Source: Luteimonas sp. MC1825
GTDB taxonomy: Bacteria > Pseudomonadota > Gammaproteobacteria > Xanthomonadales > Xanthomonadaceae
Direction: 5' to 3'
DNA: 64,000 nucleotides
Assembly (NCBI RefSeq): GCF_014764385.1
Contig: NZ_CP061714.1
Location: 2,851,490-2,915,489 of the forward strand
Below are positions 41,545-50,148 of the stretch, piece after piece; the stretch's first letter is position 1; every line of letters starts with the position of its first letter. Both the position numbers and the translations under genes were made by a program. The notes beneath the pieces are model-generated. The model was given only the letters and a program-made list of their open reading frames with translations, was not told the DNA's origin and made no database searches.

Positions 41545-42360
41545 ATGACCATCGAACTCCCCCTGGGCCGCGAAGTCGCCTATCCGCGCGTCTATGACGC
41601 CACGTTGCTGTTCCCCATCGCCCGCGACGCCGGCCGCGCGGCGCTCGGCATCGGCGCCACGCTGCCGTTCGACGGCCACGATCGCTGGCAGGCCTACGAG
41701 CTCTCGTGGCTGGACGCGCGCGGCAAGCCGGCGGTGGCCACCGCGACCTTCCTGGTGCCGGCCGCGTCGCCACGGCTGATCGAATCGAAATCGCTCAAGC
41801 TGTACCTGAACTCCTTCAACGGCACGCGCTTCGCCGATGCCGCCGAGGTGCACGCACGCATCACCACCGACCTCTCCGCCGCGGCCGGCGCGGCGGTGGC
41901 GGTGGGCTTCGGCCTGCCGCCGATGGCCACCGCAAGCGACGACGCCGCCAGCATCGACATCGACGGCGTGGACGTCGCCATCGACGCCTATGACCATCCG
42001 GCGCCGGAGCTGCTGGCCTGCGCGCCCGGGCAGGTGGTGGAGGAAACCCTGCGCTCGCAGTTGCTGAAGTCCAACTGCCCGGTCACCGGCCAGCCGGACT
42101 GGGCCAGCGTGCGCATCGCCTACCGCGGCCCGCGCATCGACCGCGCCGCCCTGCTGCGCTACCTGGTGTCGTTCCGCGAGCACGCCGGTTTCCACGAACA
42201 GTGCGCGGAGCAGGTGTTCGTGGACCTGATGGCGCAGTGCAGTCCGCAGCAGCTGTCGGTCGAAGCCCGCTACACGCGCCGCGGTGGCCTGGACATCAAT
42301 CCCTGGCGGGCCACGCCGGGCCTGTCGCCGCCCGCGGCGCGGCGCGACCCACGTCAGTAA
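41545..42360 (+). CDS. queF: NADPH-dependent 7-cyano-7-deazaguanine reductase QueF
   Basis: Reduces preQ0 to preQ1 in queuosine synthesis, a modification of wobble G34. The 271-residue product is the long bimodular (YqfB-like plus T-fold) form. Its N-terminal half has [15 protein letters not shown] and [20 protein letters not shown] (conserved [11 protein letters not shown] block). The C-terminal half holds the active-site Cys in [19 protein letters not shown] and [14 protein letters not shown]. The Cys and downstream Asp of the covalent thioimide mechanism are present. Confidence 0.96.
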   Translation: MTIELPLGREVAYPRVYDATLLFPIARDAGRAALGIGATLPFDGHDRWQAYELSWLDARGKPAVATATFLVPAASPRLIESKSLKLYLNSFNGTRFADAAEVHARITTDLSAAAGAAVAVGFGLPPMATASDDAASIDIDGVDVAIDAYDHPAPELLACAPGQVVEETLRSQLLKSNCPVTGQPDWASVRIAYRGPRIDRAALLRYLVSFREHAGFHEQCAEQVFVDLMAQCSPQQLSVEARYTRRGGLDINPWRATPGLSPPAARRDPRQ

Positions 42361-42467
42361 ACGCGCACACCACGCCGTCCGGCGGGCGCCTGGACGCTCA
42401 CAAAGACGCGATGTTCCCTTAACAACGGCCGTGTGAACCTCCGCGCTGCAAGGCACAGGAGCCCAGC

Positions 42468-42845
42468 ATGAGCAATCCGCAGAATCCCAACGATCCGGCA
42501 TCGCTGTCGCTGAATCGGGACCGCAAGGCGGCCACCGCCGCCAAACCGGGCAAGCCGGACTTTTCCAACGTCCGCAGCGCCGTCGGCAGCACCGAGGCAC
42601 CGGCCCCGCGCGGCGCCGATTTCGGCAACGTGCAGTCATCCGTGTCCTCCACCGAGGCCGTGGTGGGCGGCACCAGCTACACGGTGCAGAAGGGCGACAC
42701 GCTCTCGCACATCGCCAAGGCGCAGTACGGCAAGGCCGGCCAGTGGCGGCGCATCTTCGAGGCCAACCGCGACCAGCTCGACGATCCCGACCGCATCCAG
42801 CCCGGCCAGGTGCTGAAGATCCCGCCGGCGGATGCCGACACCTGA
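42468..42845 (+). CDS. LysM peptidoglycan-binding domain protein
   Basis: 125 residues with one C-terminal LysM domain (TSYTVQKGDTLSHIAKAQYGKAGQWRRIFEANRDQLDDPDRIQPGQVLKIP). There is no signal peptide at the N-terminus, unlike secreted LysM proteins, but this matches the cytoplasm-start YgaU/LysM-like type. Upstream of the domain the sequence contains two copies of an about 15-residue unit (DFSNVRSAVGSTEA and DFGNVQSSVSSTEA). ATG 42468 has a strong AGGAG. Confidence 0.85.
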   Translation: MSNPQNPNDPASLSLNRDRKAATAAKPGKPDFSNVRSAVGSTEAPAPRGADFGNVQSSVSSTEAVVGGTSYTVQKGDTLSHIAKAQYGKAGQWRRIFEANRDQLDDPDRIQPGQVLKIPPADADT

Positions 42846-42907
42846 TCCGCGCGACACCCGCCCCAAGCCCCGAACCGCATGCCCAGAACCCCATGGAGAA
42901 CCACCAC

Positions 42908-43396
42908 ATGATGCGCACCCCGATCCATGCCGCATTGGCCGCGGCACTGCTGGGCACGCTCGCCCTGGCCGGCTGCAAGAAGGACGAACCCGCCGTCGTC
43001 ACCCCGCCCCCGGCCGCGCCGGCCCCGGCGACGATGCCGGCGCCCGCCCCCGTGGCCACGGTCAGCGTGACCTCGGTCGATCTCGGCACCGCGGTCGATG
43101 CCAACAACCGCGTCACCGCGCCGGCCACCACCTTTGCCACCGGCGACACCATCCACGCCTCGGTGGCCACCACCTCGTCGGACCCGGGCACGCCGCAGCG
43201 TGGCCAGCTCACCGCGCGCTGGTCGTTCGAGGATGGCCAGCTGGTGGACGAGCTGAGCCGCGACTTCGACTTCACCGGTACCGGCAACACCGCCTTCCAG
43301 GTCAGCAAGCCCGACGGCTGGCCGGTGGGCCGCTACAAGGTGGAGATCCTGCTCAACGGCGCGGTCGTGCAGACGCGCGAATACGAAGTGCGTTGA
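42908..43396 (+). CDS. Small lipoprotein of unknown function
   Basis: 162 residues. MMRTPIHAALAAALLGTLALAGC is a lipobox with Cys near residue 23. A Pro/Ala linker (PAVVTPPPAAPAPATMPAPAPVA) follows, then a beta-rich domain (VTSVDLGTAVDANNRVTAPATTFATGDTIHASVATT, ending in GRYKVEILLNGAVVQTREYEV) that looks like an immunoglobulin-like fold. ATG 42908 is preferred because GGAG lies about 12 nt upstream; the in-frame ATG 42893 contributes a polar ENHH extension that would spoil the signal. Confidence 0.7.
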   Translation: MMRTPIHAALAAALLGTLALAGCKKDEPAVVTPPPAAPAPATMPAPAPVATVSVTSVDLGTAVDANNRVTAPATTFATGDTIHASVATTSSDPGTPQRGQLTARWSFEDGQLVDELSRDFDFTGTGNTAFQVSKPDGWPVGRYKVEILLNGAVVQTREYEVR

Positions 43397-43419
43397 TCCG
43401 CCTCCGCGCATGACCCCGA

Positions 43420-43444
43420 GGCCCGGCCCTGTGCCGGGCCTTTT
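43420..43444 (+). terminator. Intrinsic terminator after the lipoprotein gene
   Basis: GGCCCGGC (43420-43427) and GCCGGGCC (43433-43440) form an 8-bp stem with a CCTGT loop, then TTTT. Confidence 0.8.
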
Positions 43445-43496
43445 CATCGTGCGGGTTCCGGTTAGGCTTGCGGACCCGCCCTCCTGGAGCACGCCG

Positions 43497-44354
43497 ATGT
43501 CCACCCTACGCAAGGGCGCCGCCCTGCTGCCGCTGCTGCTGCTCGCCGCCTGTGCCACCGCCCAGCCTGGCGCCGACGCCTCCACGGCCAAGCCGGCCAC
43601 GGTCAGCGAACACGCGCCCGATCCGCTGCTCGATGCAACACTCGGCGGAAGCTGGCGTTCCGCGGCGAACGTCGCCCGCGACCAGTACCGCCACCCGCGC
43701 GAAACCCTCACCTTCTTCGGCATCGAGACCGGGCAGACCGTCATCGAGGTCACGCCCGGCGCCGGCTGGTACGCCGAGATCCTCGCGCCGTGGCTGAGCA
43801 ACGGCTACATCGCCGCCGTGGTCGACCCCGCCGCGCTCCCGGCGGGCTCCGGCCGCGCCTACCAGGACACCGCCCGCGGCCGGCTCGAGGCGCTCTTTGC
43901 CGCCGCGCCCGCGCAGTTCTCGCGCGCCCGCGTGGTGGCCTACGACCCGGCGGCGCCGGTGCTGGGCGCGCCCGGCTCGGCGGACGCGGTGGTGACCTTC
44001 CGCAACGTGCACAACTGGCGCAGCGCGGGCCAGGCCGAGGGCATGTTCAAGGCCTTCCATGCGGTGCTGAAGCCGGGTGGCGTACTGGGCGTGGTCGAGC
44101 ACCGCGCCCTGGCGGACGTCCCGGCCAATGACAAGTCGGGCTACGTCGGCCAGGCGCAGGTGATCGCGATGGCCGAAGCCGCCGGGTTCCGCCTCGACGC
44201 TTCCAGCGAGATCAATGCCAACCCGCGCGACGACCGCAACCACCCGAACGGCGTGTGGACGCTGCCGCCGTCCAACCGCCACGACGCCGAGGACCGCCAG
44301 CAGTACCAGGCGATCGGCGAAAGCGACCGGATGACCCTGCGCTTCGTGAAGTAG
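43497..44354 (+). CDS. Lipoprotein-signal-bearing SAM methyltransferase-like protein
   Basis: 285 residues. MSTLRKGAALLPLLLLAACATAQPG has a lipobox (LLAAC, Cys19), so the protein should be exported. The body is a class I methyltransferase fold: TFFGIETGQTVIEVTPGAGWYAEILAPWLSNGYIAAVVD (motif I with PGAGW instead of GxGxG), then ADAVVTFRNVHNW and FHAVLKPGGVLGVVEHRA. Methyltransferases with a lipobox are odd because SAM is cytosolic; a binding role or a cytosolic isoform is possible. The start of the next gene overlaps its stop by 1 nt (TAGTG). Confidence 0.72.
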   Translation: MSTLRKGAALLPLLLLAACATAQPGADASTAKPATVSEHAPDPLLDATLGGSWRSAANVARDQYRHPRETLTFFGIETGQTVIEVTPGAGWYAEILAPWLSNGYIAAVVDPAALPAGSGRAYQDTARGRLEALFAAAPAQFSRARVVAYDPAAPVLGAPGSADAVVTFRNVHNWRSAGQAEGMFKAFHAVLKPGGVLGVVEHRALADVPANDKSGYVGQAQVIAMAEAAGFRLDASSEINANPRDDRNHPNGVWTLPPSNRHDAEDRQQYQAIGESDRMTLRFVK

Positions 44355-44911
44355 TGCTGGTCGCGTTCAACAAGCCCCATGGCGTGCTGTGCCAGTTCAC
44401 CGACCGCAGCACGCCGCCGCGGCCCACGTTGGCCGGCTTCGGCCTGCCGGCCGCGGTGTATCCGGCCGGCCGCCTCGACCATGACAGCGAGGGCCTGCTG
44501 CTGCTGACCGATGACGGCGCGCTTGCGCACCGCATCACCGATCCGCGCCACAAGCTGGCCAAGACCTACCTGGTGCAGGTCGAGGGTGCGCCGTCGCCCG
44601 CGCAGCTTGACGCGTTGCGCGCCGGCGTGACGCTCAGCGACGGGCCGACCCGTGCCGCGCACGCGCGCCTGCTTGACGCGCCTCCGCCGCTGTGGCCGCG
44701 CGATCCTCCGGTGCGCGTGCGCAAGACCGTGCCCGATGCGTGGCTGGAGCTGCGTATCTCGGAGGGCCGCAACCGCCAGGTGCGACGCATGACCGCCGCG
44801 GTCGGGCTACCCACGCTGCGCCTGGTGCGCATCGCGATCGGCGCACAGCGGCTCGGCGACCTCGCACCCGGCAGCTGGCGCGATGTCCCGGTGGCCGCGC
44901 CCTTCGCCTGA
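44354..44911 (+). CDS. rluE: 23S rRNA pseudouridine synthase, RluE type (GTG start)
   Basis: 185-residue RsuA/RluE/RluF family pseudouridine synthase without an S4 domain. VLVAFNKPHGVLCQFTDRS is the RluE N-terminus; the catalytic Asp is in YPAGRLDHDSEGLLLLTDDGAL, and WLELRISEGRNRQVRRMTAAVGLPTLRLVRIAIG is the C-terminal block. RluE modifies U2457 in E. coli 23S rRNA; the exact target here is inferred. GTG 44354 begins inside the upstream TAG. Confidence 0.9.
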   Translation: MLVAFNKPHGVLCQFTDRSTPPRPTLAGFGLPAAVYPAGRLDHDSEGLLLLTDDGALAHRITDPRHKLAKTYLVQVEGAPSPAQLDALRAGVTLSDGPTRAAHARLLDAPPPLWPRDPPVRVRKTVPDAWLELRISEGRNRQVRRMTAAVGLPTLRLVRIAIGAQRLGDLAPGSWRDVPVAAPFA

Positions 44912-45047
44912 ACGCTTCAGCGTGACCCTGCATGGCACGCCGCGCAGCACCGCGAAGCTTGCCGTGCGCCGCGGGGATTCTGCTACCTTCACGGCGCGGC
45001 CGCGGCGTATTCACGCGCCAGACCGGCAACGGATCGACGGGACGATC

Positions 45048-46151
45048 ATGCCAACAGGGTTCACAGCACAGGGCCGCGTACTGGTCGTGGACGACCAGCA
45101 GGCCAACCTGCGCGTCGTCAGCGCGCTGCTGGCGCGCCATGGCTACGAGGTCGCCGTGGCCGACAACGGGCCGGCTGCGCTTGCCATGGTCGAGGCGCAG
45201 GTTCCGGACCTGGTGCTGCTGGACATGATGATGCCGGGCATGGACGGCTTCGGAGTGATGGCCGAAATCCGCGAGCGCGCGCTGCTGCGCGTGCCGGTGG
45301 TGTTCCTCACGGCCGCGCAGGACCGCGAGCTGCTTTTGCGCGCGTTCGGCGCCGGTGCGGTGGACTACGTGACCAAGCCGTTCATTCCCGAGGAGCTGAT
45401 GGCGCGCGTCAACGCGCACGTCGGCCTGAAGCTGGCGCGCGACCGCCTGGAGCGGGTGGCCCGCGAACGCCAGGAGCTCGTCAACCTCGTCGCCCACGAC
45501 CTGAAGAACCCGCTGTCCAGCGTGGTGTTCGCCAGTGACATGCTGCTGGCCGACAGCGTGCGCCCCGAGCGCGTGCCGCGTTACCTGCAGATGATCCGCG
45601 ACAGCGCCGAGGATGGCCTCGGCTACATCCGCCGCTACCTGGAAACCCAGGCGCAGGCGCGCCGCCAGGACGAGCAGCCGGTCGACGCGCGTGCAGCACT
45701 TGGCGACGTGGTCGACTGGATCATGGGCCGCTACGCGCTGCAGTTCGAGGACCGCGGCTGCCAGCTGCGCGCCACTCCGGTCGGCAACGCCATGGTGGCG
45801 ATGGACGCGGTGGTGCTGCGCCAGGTCGCCGAGAACCTGGTCAGCAACGCGATGAAGTACGCGCCGGGCAGCGACGTCGAGCTGTCGGCACCGGCCAGCG
45901 CGCCGGGCTACTGGCAGCTGCGGGTCGAAGACCGCGGCCCGGGCATCCCGGGCCATCGCCAGCGCGAACTGTTCCGTCCGTTCGTGCGCCTGGCCCACGA
46001 TGATCCGGCGATCGCCGGCGCCTCCAGCGGGCTGGGACTGTCGCTGGCGAAGCAGATCGTCAGTGGTGCCGGTGGCCAGCTCTGGTACGAGGACCGCGAG
46101 GGTGGCGGCGCCTGCTTCGTGATCGAACTGCCGGAAGCCGCCACCGCCTGA
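45048..46151 (+). CDS. Receiver-histidine kinase protein (REC-HisKA-HATPase)
   Basis: 367-residue cytosolic sensor with receiver domain first: RVLVVDDQQANLRVVSALL, phospho-Asp in DLVLLDMMMPGMDGFGV (near residue 57), TAAQD and VTKPF. A short coiled linker leads to HisKA with the phospho-His in NLVAHDLKNPLSSVVFASDML (about residue 150). HATPase follows (DRGPGIPG, GLGLSLAKQIV). REC-HK order without a transmembrane or PAS sensor suggests that input arrives by phosphorylation of the receiver. No partner regulator is adjacent. It starts at ATG 45048 with GGGACG upstream. Confidence 0.87.
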   Translation: MPTGFTAQGRVLVVDDQQANLRVVSALLARHGYEVAVADNGPAALAMVEAQVPDLVLLDMMMPGMDGFGVMAEIRERALLRVPVVFLTAAQDRELLLRAFGAGAVDYVTKPFIPEELMARVNAHVGLKLARDRLERVARERQELVNLVAHDLKNPLSSVVFASDMLLADSVRPERVPRYLQMIRDSAEDGLGYIRRYLETQAQARRQDEQPVDARAALGDVVDWIMGRYALQFEDRGCQLRATPVGNAMVAMDAVVLRQVAENLVSNAMKYAPGSDVELSAPASAPGYWQLRVEDRGPGIPGHRQRELFRPFVRLAHDDPAIAGASSGLGLSLAKQIVSGAGGQLWYEDREGGGACFVIELPEAATA

Positions 46152-46165
46152 CCGCGGCTGGACCC

Positions 46166-46543
46166 TCAGTCGCCGTCGGCACCGCTGGCGGCGACCACGC
46201 CGTCGGCGTTGGCGGCGCGCTTGCGCGGCGCACCGCGCTTGGCCTCGATGCGGCGCGACTTGCCTTCGATCGCGGCCTCGGCCTCGGCCTTCCTGCGGTG
46301 CCTGCGCACCGCATACAGCACCAGGCCGATGCCGGCGGCCGCGGCGGCGACCGCCACCGGGTTGCGACGCACCACGTGGCTGACGGCACGCGTGCCGGTA
46401 CGTGCGACGCCGATCGCGGCGCCGGTCTGCAGCCACTTGCCGGCGCCTGCCGGTACGACGTTGCGCAGGCCTTCGCCAAGCTGGCCGACCAGTTCCATGG
46501 CCTTGTCGGGGAGGGTGTCGCGGAGATGATGGCGCTTGTGCAT
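46166..46543 (-). CDS. Small single-pass membrane protein, unknown
   Basis: 125 residues: a polar amphipathic N-terminus (HKRHHLRDTLPDKAMELVGQLGEGLRNVVPAG), one transmembrane helix at about residues 65-82 (PVAVAAAAAGIGLVLYAV), then a basic cytosolic tail (RRHRRKAEAEAAIEGKSRRIEAKRG). The layout resembles the ElaB/YqjD ribosome-associated proteins, but the sequence is too diverged for certainty. ATG 46543 has a GAGG Shine-Dalgarno. It is convergent with the kinase gene (15 nt apart). Confidence 0.55.
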   Translation of the reverse strand: MHKRHHLRDTLPDKAMELVGQLGEGLRNVVPAGAGKWLQTGAAIGVARTGTRAVSHVVRRNPVAVAAAAAGIGLVLYAVRRHRRKAEAEAAIEGKSRRIEAKRGAPRKRAANADGVVAASGADGD

Positions 46544-46646
46544 GGGAGCCTCGTTGCGTGGGCCGGCGGACAATCGGCCGGCGGAACAGGATGCGGCAAG
46601 TCTGTTGCCGGGTGTGTCGCGCCGGCGTGATCGGAACAACGGCGAT

Positions 46647-49169
46647 TCAGCCTTGGCGGGGCCGCGCGCGATGGGTCGGCGTGGCGTTCCAGGGATCCTC
46701 CGGCCACGGGTGCCTGGGATAGCGGCCCTTCATCTCGCGGCGGACCTCGGGCCAGGTGCGGTCCCAGAAGCCGCGCAGGTCGCCGGTCACCTGCAGGGGG
46801 CGGCCGGCCGGCGACAGCAGGTGCAGCAGCAACGGCACGCGGCCGTCGACGATCCGTGGCGTATCCGCCAAGCCGAACAGCTCCTGCAGTTTCACCGCCA
46901 GCACCGGCGTCTGCGGCGTGCCGTCGTCGTCGACCGCGTACTCGATTGCACGCGCCTGTCCCGACGGCACCAGGATGCGCGCCGGCGCGAGCGCATCCAG
47001 CCGCTGCTGCGATGCCCAGTCGATAAGGCCACGCAGCGCGCCGGCGAACGCGTCGGCGCCCAGCGCATCGAGTCTGGACTTGCCGGCGAACGCCGGCCGC
47101 AGCCAGTGGTCCAGGCCGGCCAGCAGCGCCTCGTCGTCAAGCTCGGGCAGGACCGGGCCGGGCAGATCGAACGCGCGCTGCCAGGCACGCAGCGCACGCA
47201 CCCGCGCGCGCCACTGCCGCAGTCCGTCGCTCCAGGGCAGGGCGGCCAGACCAAGCGCGCGCACCGCATCGGTCAGCGCCTGCGCGGCGGCCTGCGGTTC
47301 GACGCGACCGGTCACGCGGCTGTCGAGCACGATGCCGTCGAAGCGGCGCACGCGCTCGCCGACCAGCGCGAGCCGCGCCGGATCCCAGCGCGTCTCGTCG
47401 CGGTCGCTGAAGCGCGCGGCGAAATCACGCCGCAGCAGCGCCTCGTCGACCGGCGCGGCGAGCAGCAGCAGCGCATCGCGCGCCTCGAAGCGCAGCTCGC
47501 TGGCCACCAGCCATGGCTCGCCGACCAGCGCGCTGTCATCGGCCAGCCGCGCCATGCGGCCGTTGGCCAGCTGGTAGCGGCGCAGGTCGCTGCCGTGGCG
47601 CGCGGCAACGCGATCGGGGAACGCGTGGGCGAGCAGGTCGCCGAGCGCGTGCGCGGGCACATCGCGCGGCGCCGGCGTATCGCAGCGCAGGCGACGGCGC
47701 CATTGTTTCGCGGCGGCATCGATGGTCGCCAGCGCGCCGCGGTTGGCATCGGCCGGAACGCGGCGCTCGCGGAACGCGGCCAACGCACGCCAACGCGCTG
47801 CGATCGCATCGCTGCGCACGCGCAGCGGGTCGCGCGCCTCGACCAGCGCCGCCAGGTCGCAGGCCAGCGCGCGCGCCGCCGGGTCGGGCGCGGCCAGCAG
47901 CATCGCCGCCAGCCGCGGATGCGTGCCGAGCGCGATCATGCGCCGCCCGCTGGAGGTGATCGCACCACCGTCGAGCGCACCCAGCCGGCGCAGCAGGTCA
48001 CGCGCCGCCGCCATCGCGCCGGGCGGCGGCGGGTCGACGAAGCGCAGCGCGTCGCTGCCCCACGCGGCCAGCTCCAGCGCCAGCGCGGCCAGTTCGACCA
48101 GCGCGATCTCCGGGCGGCGCTGCGCTTCCAGGCGCAGCGATTCCGGCCACAGCCGGTACGCCCAGCCCTCGGCCACGCGACCAGCGCGGCCCGCGCGCTG
48201 GTCGGCCGAGGCCTGGGCGATGCGCACCACGTCGAGCCGGCTGAAGCCGCTGTTGGGGTCGTAGCGCGGCTCGCGCGCCAGCCCGCTGTCCACCACCACG
48301 CGCACGCCGGGCAGGGTGACGCTGGACTCGGCGATGTTGGTCGCCAGCACCACCCGCCGCCGGCCTTCCGTTGACGGGCGCAGCAGGCGCGCCTGTTCCT
48401 CGATGGCGAGCTCGCCGTGCAGCGCCAGCACCTCGGCGCCCGCGGCGGCGAGCGCGGCGCCGGATTCCAGCGCCGCCGCGCAGCGCGCGATCTCGCGGCG
48501 CCCGGGCAGGAATGCGAGCACGTCGCCGGGATGGCGCTCGAGCGCGTGCTCGATGGCGCGCCGCGCGTGGTGCTCGAGCACCTCGTCGCGCCGCGCCGGG
48601 AAATGCGCGATGTCCACCCGGTAGCTGCGCCCCGCGCTCGACAGCCGCGGCGCGTCGAGGAACGCCGCCAGCCGCTCGCCGTCCAGCGTGGCCGACATCA
48701 CCACGATGCGCAGGTCCTCGCGCAACCCCGCCTGCACGTCCAGCGCCAGCGCCAGGCCGAGGTCGGCGGCGAGGTGGCGCTCGTGGAATTCATCGAACAG
48801 CAGCGCGCCCACGCCGGCGAGCATCGGATCGTCCTGCAGCATGCGCGTGAGGATGCCCTCGGTCACTACTTCGATCCGCGTGGCCGCCGACACCCGGTTC
48901 TCGAAGCGGATGCGATAGCCGATGGTCTGCCCGACCTCCTCGCCCAGCGACGCCGCCATGAACGTCGCCGCGGCGCGTGCGGCGACGCGGCGCGGTTCCA
49001 GCATCACGATGCGCTGGCCGGCAAGCCACGGCGCATCGAGCAGCGCCAGCGGCACGCGCGTGGTCTTGCCCGCGCCCGGCGGCGCCTCGAGCACCAGGCG
49101 GGTGTGGTCGGCGAGGCTGGCGCGGATCGCGGGAAGCAGGTCGTCGATGGGAAACGAAGCGTTGTTCAC
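46647..49169 (-). CDS. hrpB: ATP-dependent RNA helicase HrpB (DExH)
   Basis: 840-residue DEAH-box-like helicase. Motif I: EAPPGAGKTTRVPLALLD; motif II: LLFDEFHERHLAADLGLAL (DEFH rather than DEAH, as in HrpB); SATLDGERLAAFL; motif V/VI region VVLATNIAESSVTLPGVRVVVDSGLAR and QRAGRAGRVAEGWAYRLW. The C-terminal HrpB domain ends in MKGRYPRHPWPEDPWNATPTHRARPR. RNA substrate and role are poorly defined. GTG 49169 is chosen because a TATCCT box lies exactly 6 nt upstream; a TTG two codons earlier is unlikely. Confidence 0.92.
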   Translation of the reverse strand: MNNASFPIDDLLPAIRASLADHTRLVLEAPPGAGKTTRVPLALLDAPWLAGQRIVMLEPRRVAARAAATFMAASLGEEVGQTIGYRIRFENRVSAATRIEVVTEGILTRMLQDDPMLAGVGALLFDEFHERHLAADLGLALALDVQAGLREDLRIVVMSATLDGERLAAFLDAPRLSSAGRSYRVDIAHFPARRDEVLEHHARRAIEHALERHPGDVLAFLPGRREIARCAAALESGAALAAAGAEVLALHGELAIEEQARLLRPSTEGRRRVVLATNIAESSVTLPGVRVVVDSGLAREPRYDPNSGFSRLDVVRIAQASADQRAGRAGRVAEGWAYRLWPESLRLEAQRRPEIALVELAALALELAAWGSDALRFVDPPPPGAMAAARDLLRRLGALDGGAITSSGRRMIALGTHPRLAAMLLAAPDPAARALACDLAALVEARDPLRVRSDAIAARWRALAAFRERRVPADANRGALATIDAAAKQWRRRLRCDTPAPRDVPAHALGDLLAHAFPDRVAARHGSDLRRYQLANGRMARLADDSALVGEPWLVASELRFEARDALLLLAAPVDEALLRRDFAARFSDRDETRWDPARLALVGERVRRFDGIVLDSRVTGRVEPQAAAQALTDAVRALGLAALPWSDGLRQWRARVRALRAWQRAFDLPGPVLPELDDEALLAGLDHWLRPAFAGKSRLDALGADAFAGALRGLIDWASQQRLDALAPARILVPSGQARAIEYAVDDDGTPQTPVLAVKLQELFGLADTPRIVDGRVPLLLHLLSPAGRPLQVTGDLRGFWDRTWPEVRREMKGRYPRHPWPEDPWNATPTHRARPRQG

Positions 49170-49175
49170 GCGCAA

Positions 49176-49181
49176 AGGATA
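49176..49181 (-). promoter_or_regulatory. -10 box of predicted leaderless hrpB transcript
   Basis: TATCCT on the minus strand, then TTGCGC, then the GTG start at 49169. No Shine-Dalgarno is present. Confidence 0.45.
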
Positions 49182-49214
49182 GGGGGTGGGGTGGATGTTG
49201 ATCCGGGTTTTTCT

Positions 49215-49238
49215 CGCGAAGGCGCGAAGGCGCGAAGG
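49215..49238. repeat. Tandem octamer CGCGAAGG x3
   Basis: Three perfect tandem copies of CGCGAAGG in the hrpB/tatD gap. When translated, such units give the SREGAKARRE string seen in many spurious ORFs of Gammaproteobacteria, which suggests a dispersed repeat; that is from memory, not tested here. Confidence 0.7.
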
Positions 49239-49275
49239 GAGCTGGGCAGGGAGGGGCGGGGCGGGGGACGCGGCC

Positions 49276-49281
49276 TACAAT
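49276..49281 (+). promoter_or_regulatory. -10 box of predicted leaderless tatD-family transcript
   Basis: TACAAT is followed by GTCGCC and the ATG at 49288, again a 6-nt gap, with no Shine-Dalgarno. Confidence 0.5.
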
Positions 49282-49287
49282 GTCGCC

Positions 49288-50085
49288 ATGCAATTGATTG
49301 ATATCGGCGCCAACCTCACCCACGACAGCTTCGACCATGACCGCGACCAGGTCATGGCGCGCGCGCGCGACGCCGGCGTCGTGCAGATGGTGGTCACCGG
49401 CGCCAGCCGCGAACACTCGCCGATGGCGCTGGAACTCGCCCGCGCGCACCCCGGCGAGCTGTTTGCAACCGCGGGCGTCCATCCGCACCATGCCGTGGAC
49501 TACACCGCCGAGTGCGATGCCGAGATGCGCGCGCTGCTGGCGCATCCCGAAGTGGTGGCGGTAGGCGAGACGGGCCTCGACTATTTCCGGGATTTCTCGC
49601 CGCGCCCGGCGCAGCGCAAGGCCTTCGAGCGCCAGCTGGAGATCGCGGTGGACACCGGCAAGCCGCTGTTCCTGCACCAGCGCGACGCGCACGCCGATTT
49701 CGTCGCGATCATGAAGGAGTTCGAGGGCCGCATCGGCGCCGCCGTGGTGCACTGCTTCACCGGCAGCCGCGCGGAACTGTTCGACTGCATCGACCGCGAC
49801 TGGCACATCGGCATCACCGGCTGGCTGTGCGACGAGCGCCGCGGCCAGCACCTGCGCGAGATCGTGGCCAACATCCCCGCCAGCCGGCTGATGGTGGAAA
49901 CCGACGCGCCCTACCTGCTGCCGCGCTCGCTCAAGCCGATGCCGAAGGACCGGCGCAACGAGCCGATGCACCTCGGCCATATCGTCGAAGAACTCGCACG
50001 CGACCGTGGCGAGGACGTGGCAGTGACCGCGGCCAACGCCACGGCGACCACGCGCGCGTTCTTCCGGCTGCCCGCGCGCGACTGA
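49288..50085 (+). CDS. tatD: TatD family metal-dependent DNase/hydrolase
   Basis: 265-residue TIM-barrel metallohydrolase. It opens MQLIDIGANLTHDSF; the metal-binding region TAGVHPHHAVDY, VGETGLDYFRD, FLHQRDAH, VVHCFTGSRAEL and MVETDAPYLLPR all match TatD proteins. NLTHDSF rather than HCHLD at the first metal site is typical of true TatD (E. coli DNI.LNLT type). The likely activity is 3'-5' exonuclease on single-stranded DNA or RNA and a role in oxidative DNA repair. Confidence 0.9.
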   Translation: MQLIDIGANLTHDSFDHDRDQVMARARDAGVVQMVVTGASREHSPMALELARAHPGELFATAGVHPHHAVDYTAECDAEMRALLAHPEVVAVGETGLDYFRDFSPRPAQRKAFERQLEIAVDTGKPLFLHQRDAHADFVAIMKEFEGRIGAAVVHCFTGSRAELFDCIDRDWHIGITGWLCDERRGQHLREIVANIPASRLMVETDAPYLLPRSLKPMPKDRRNEPMHLGHIVEELARDRGEDVAVTAANATATTRAFFRLPARD

Positions 50086-50148
50086 AGCCGATCCGGCCGC
50101 CTGGTGCACGGCTGGCCGCATCGGCGCACTTCATGCGTCGGTAACGCC

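Noticed and set aside
49167..49175. TTG 49175 as the hrpB start
   Set aside because: It would place the start inside the 6-nt discriminator after TATCCT; GTG 49169 has the spacing seen at other leaderless genes.
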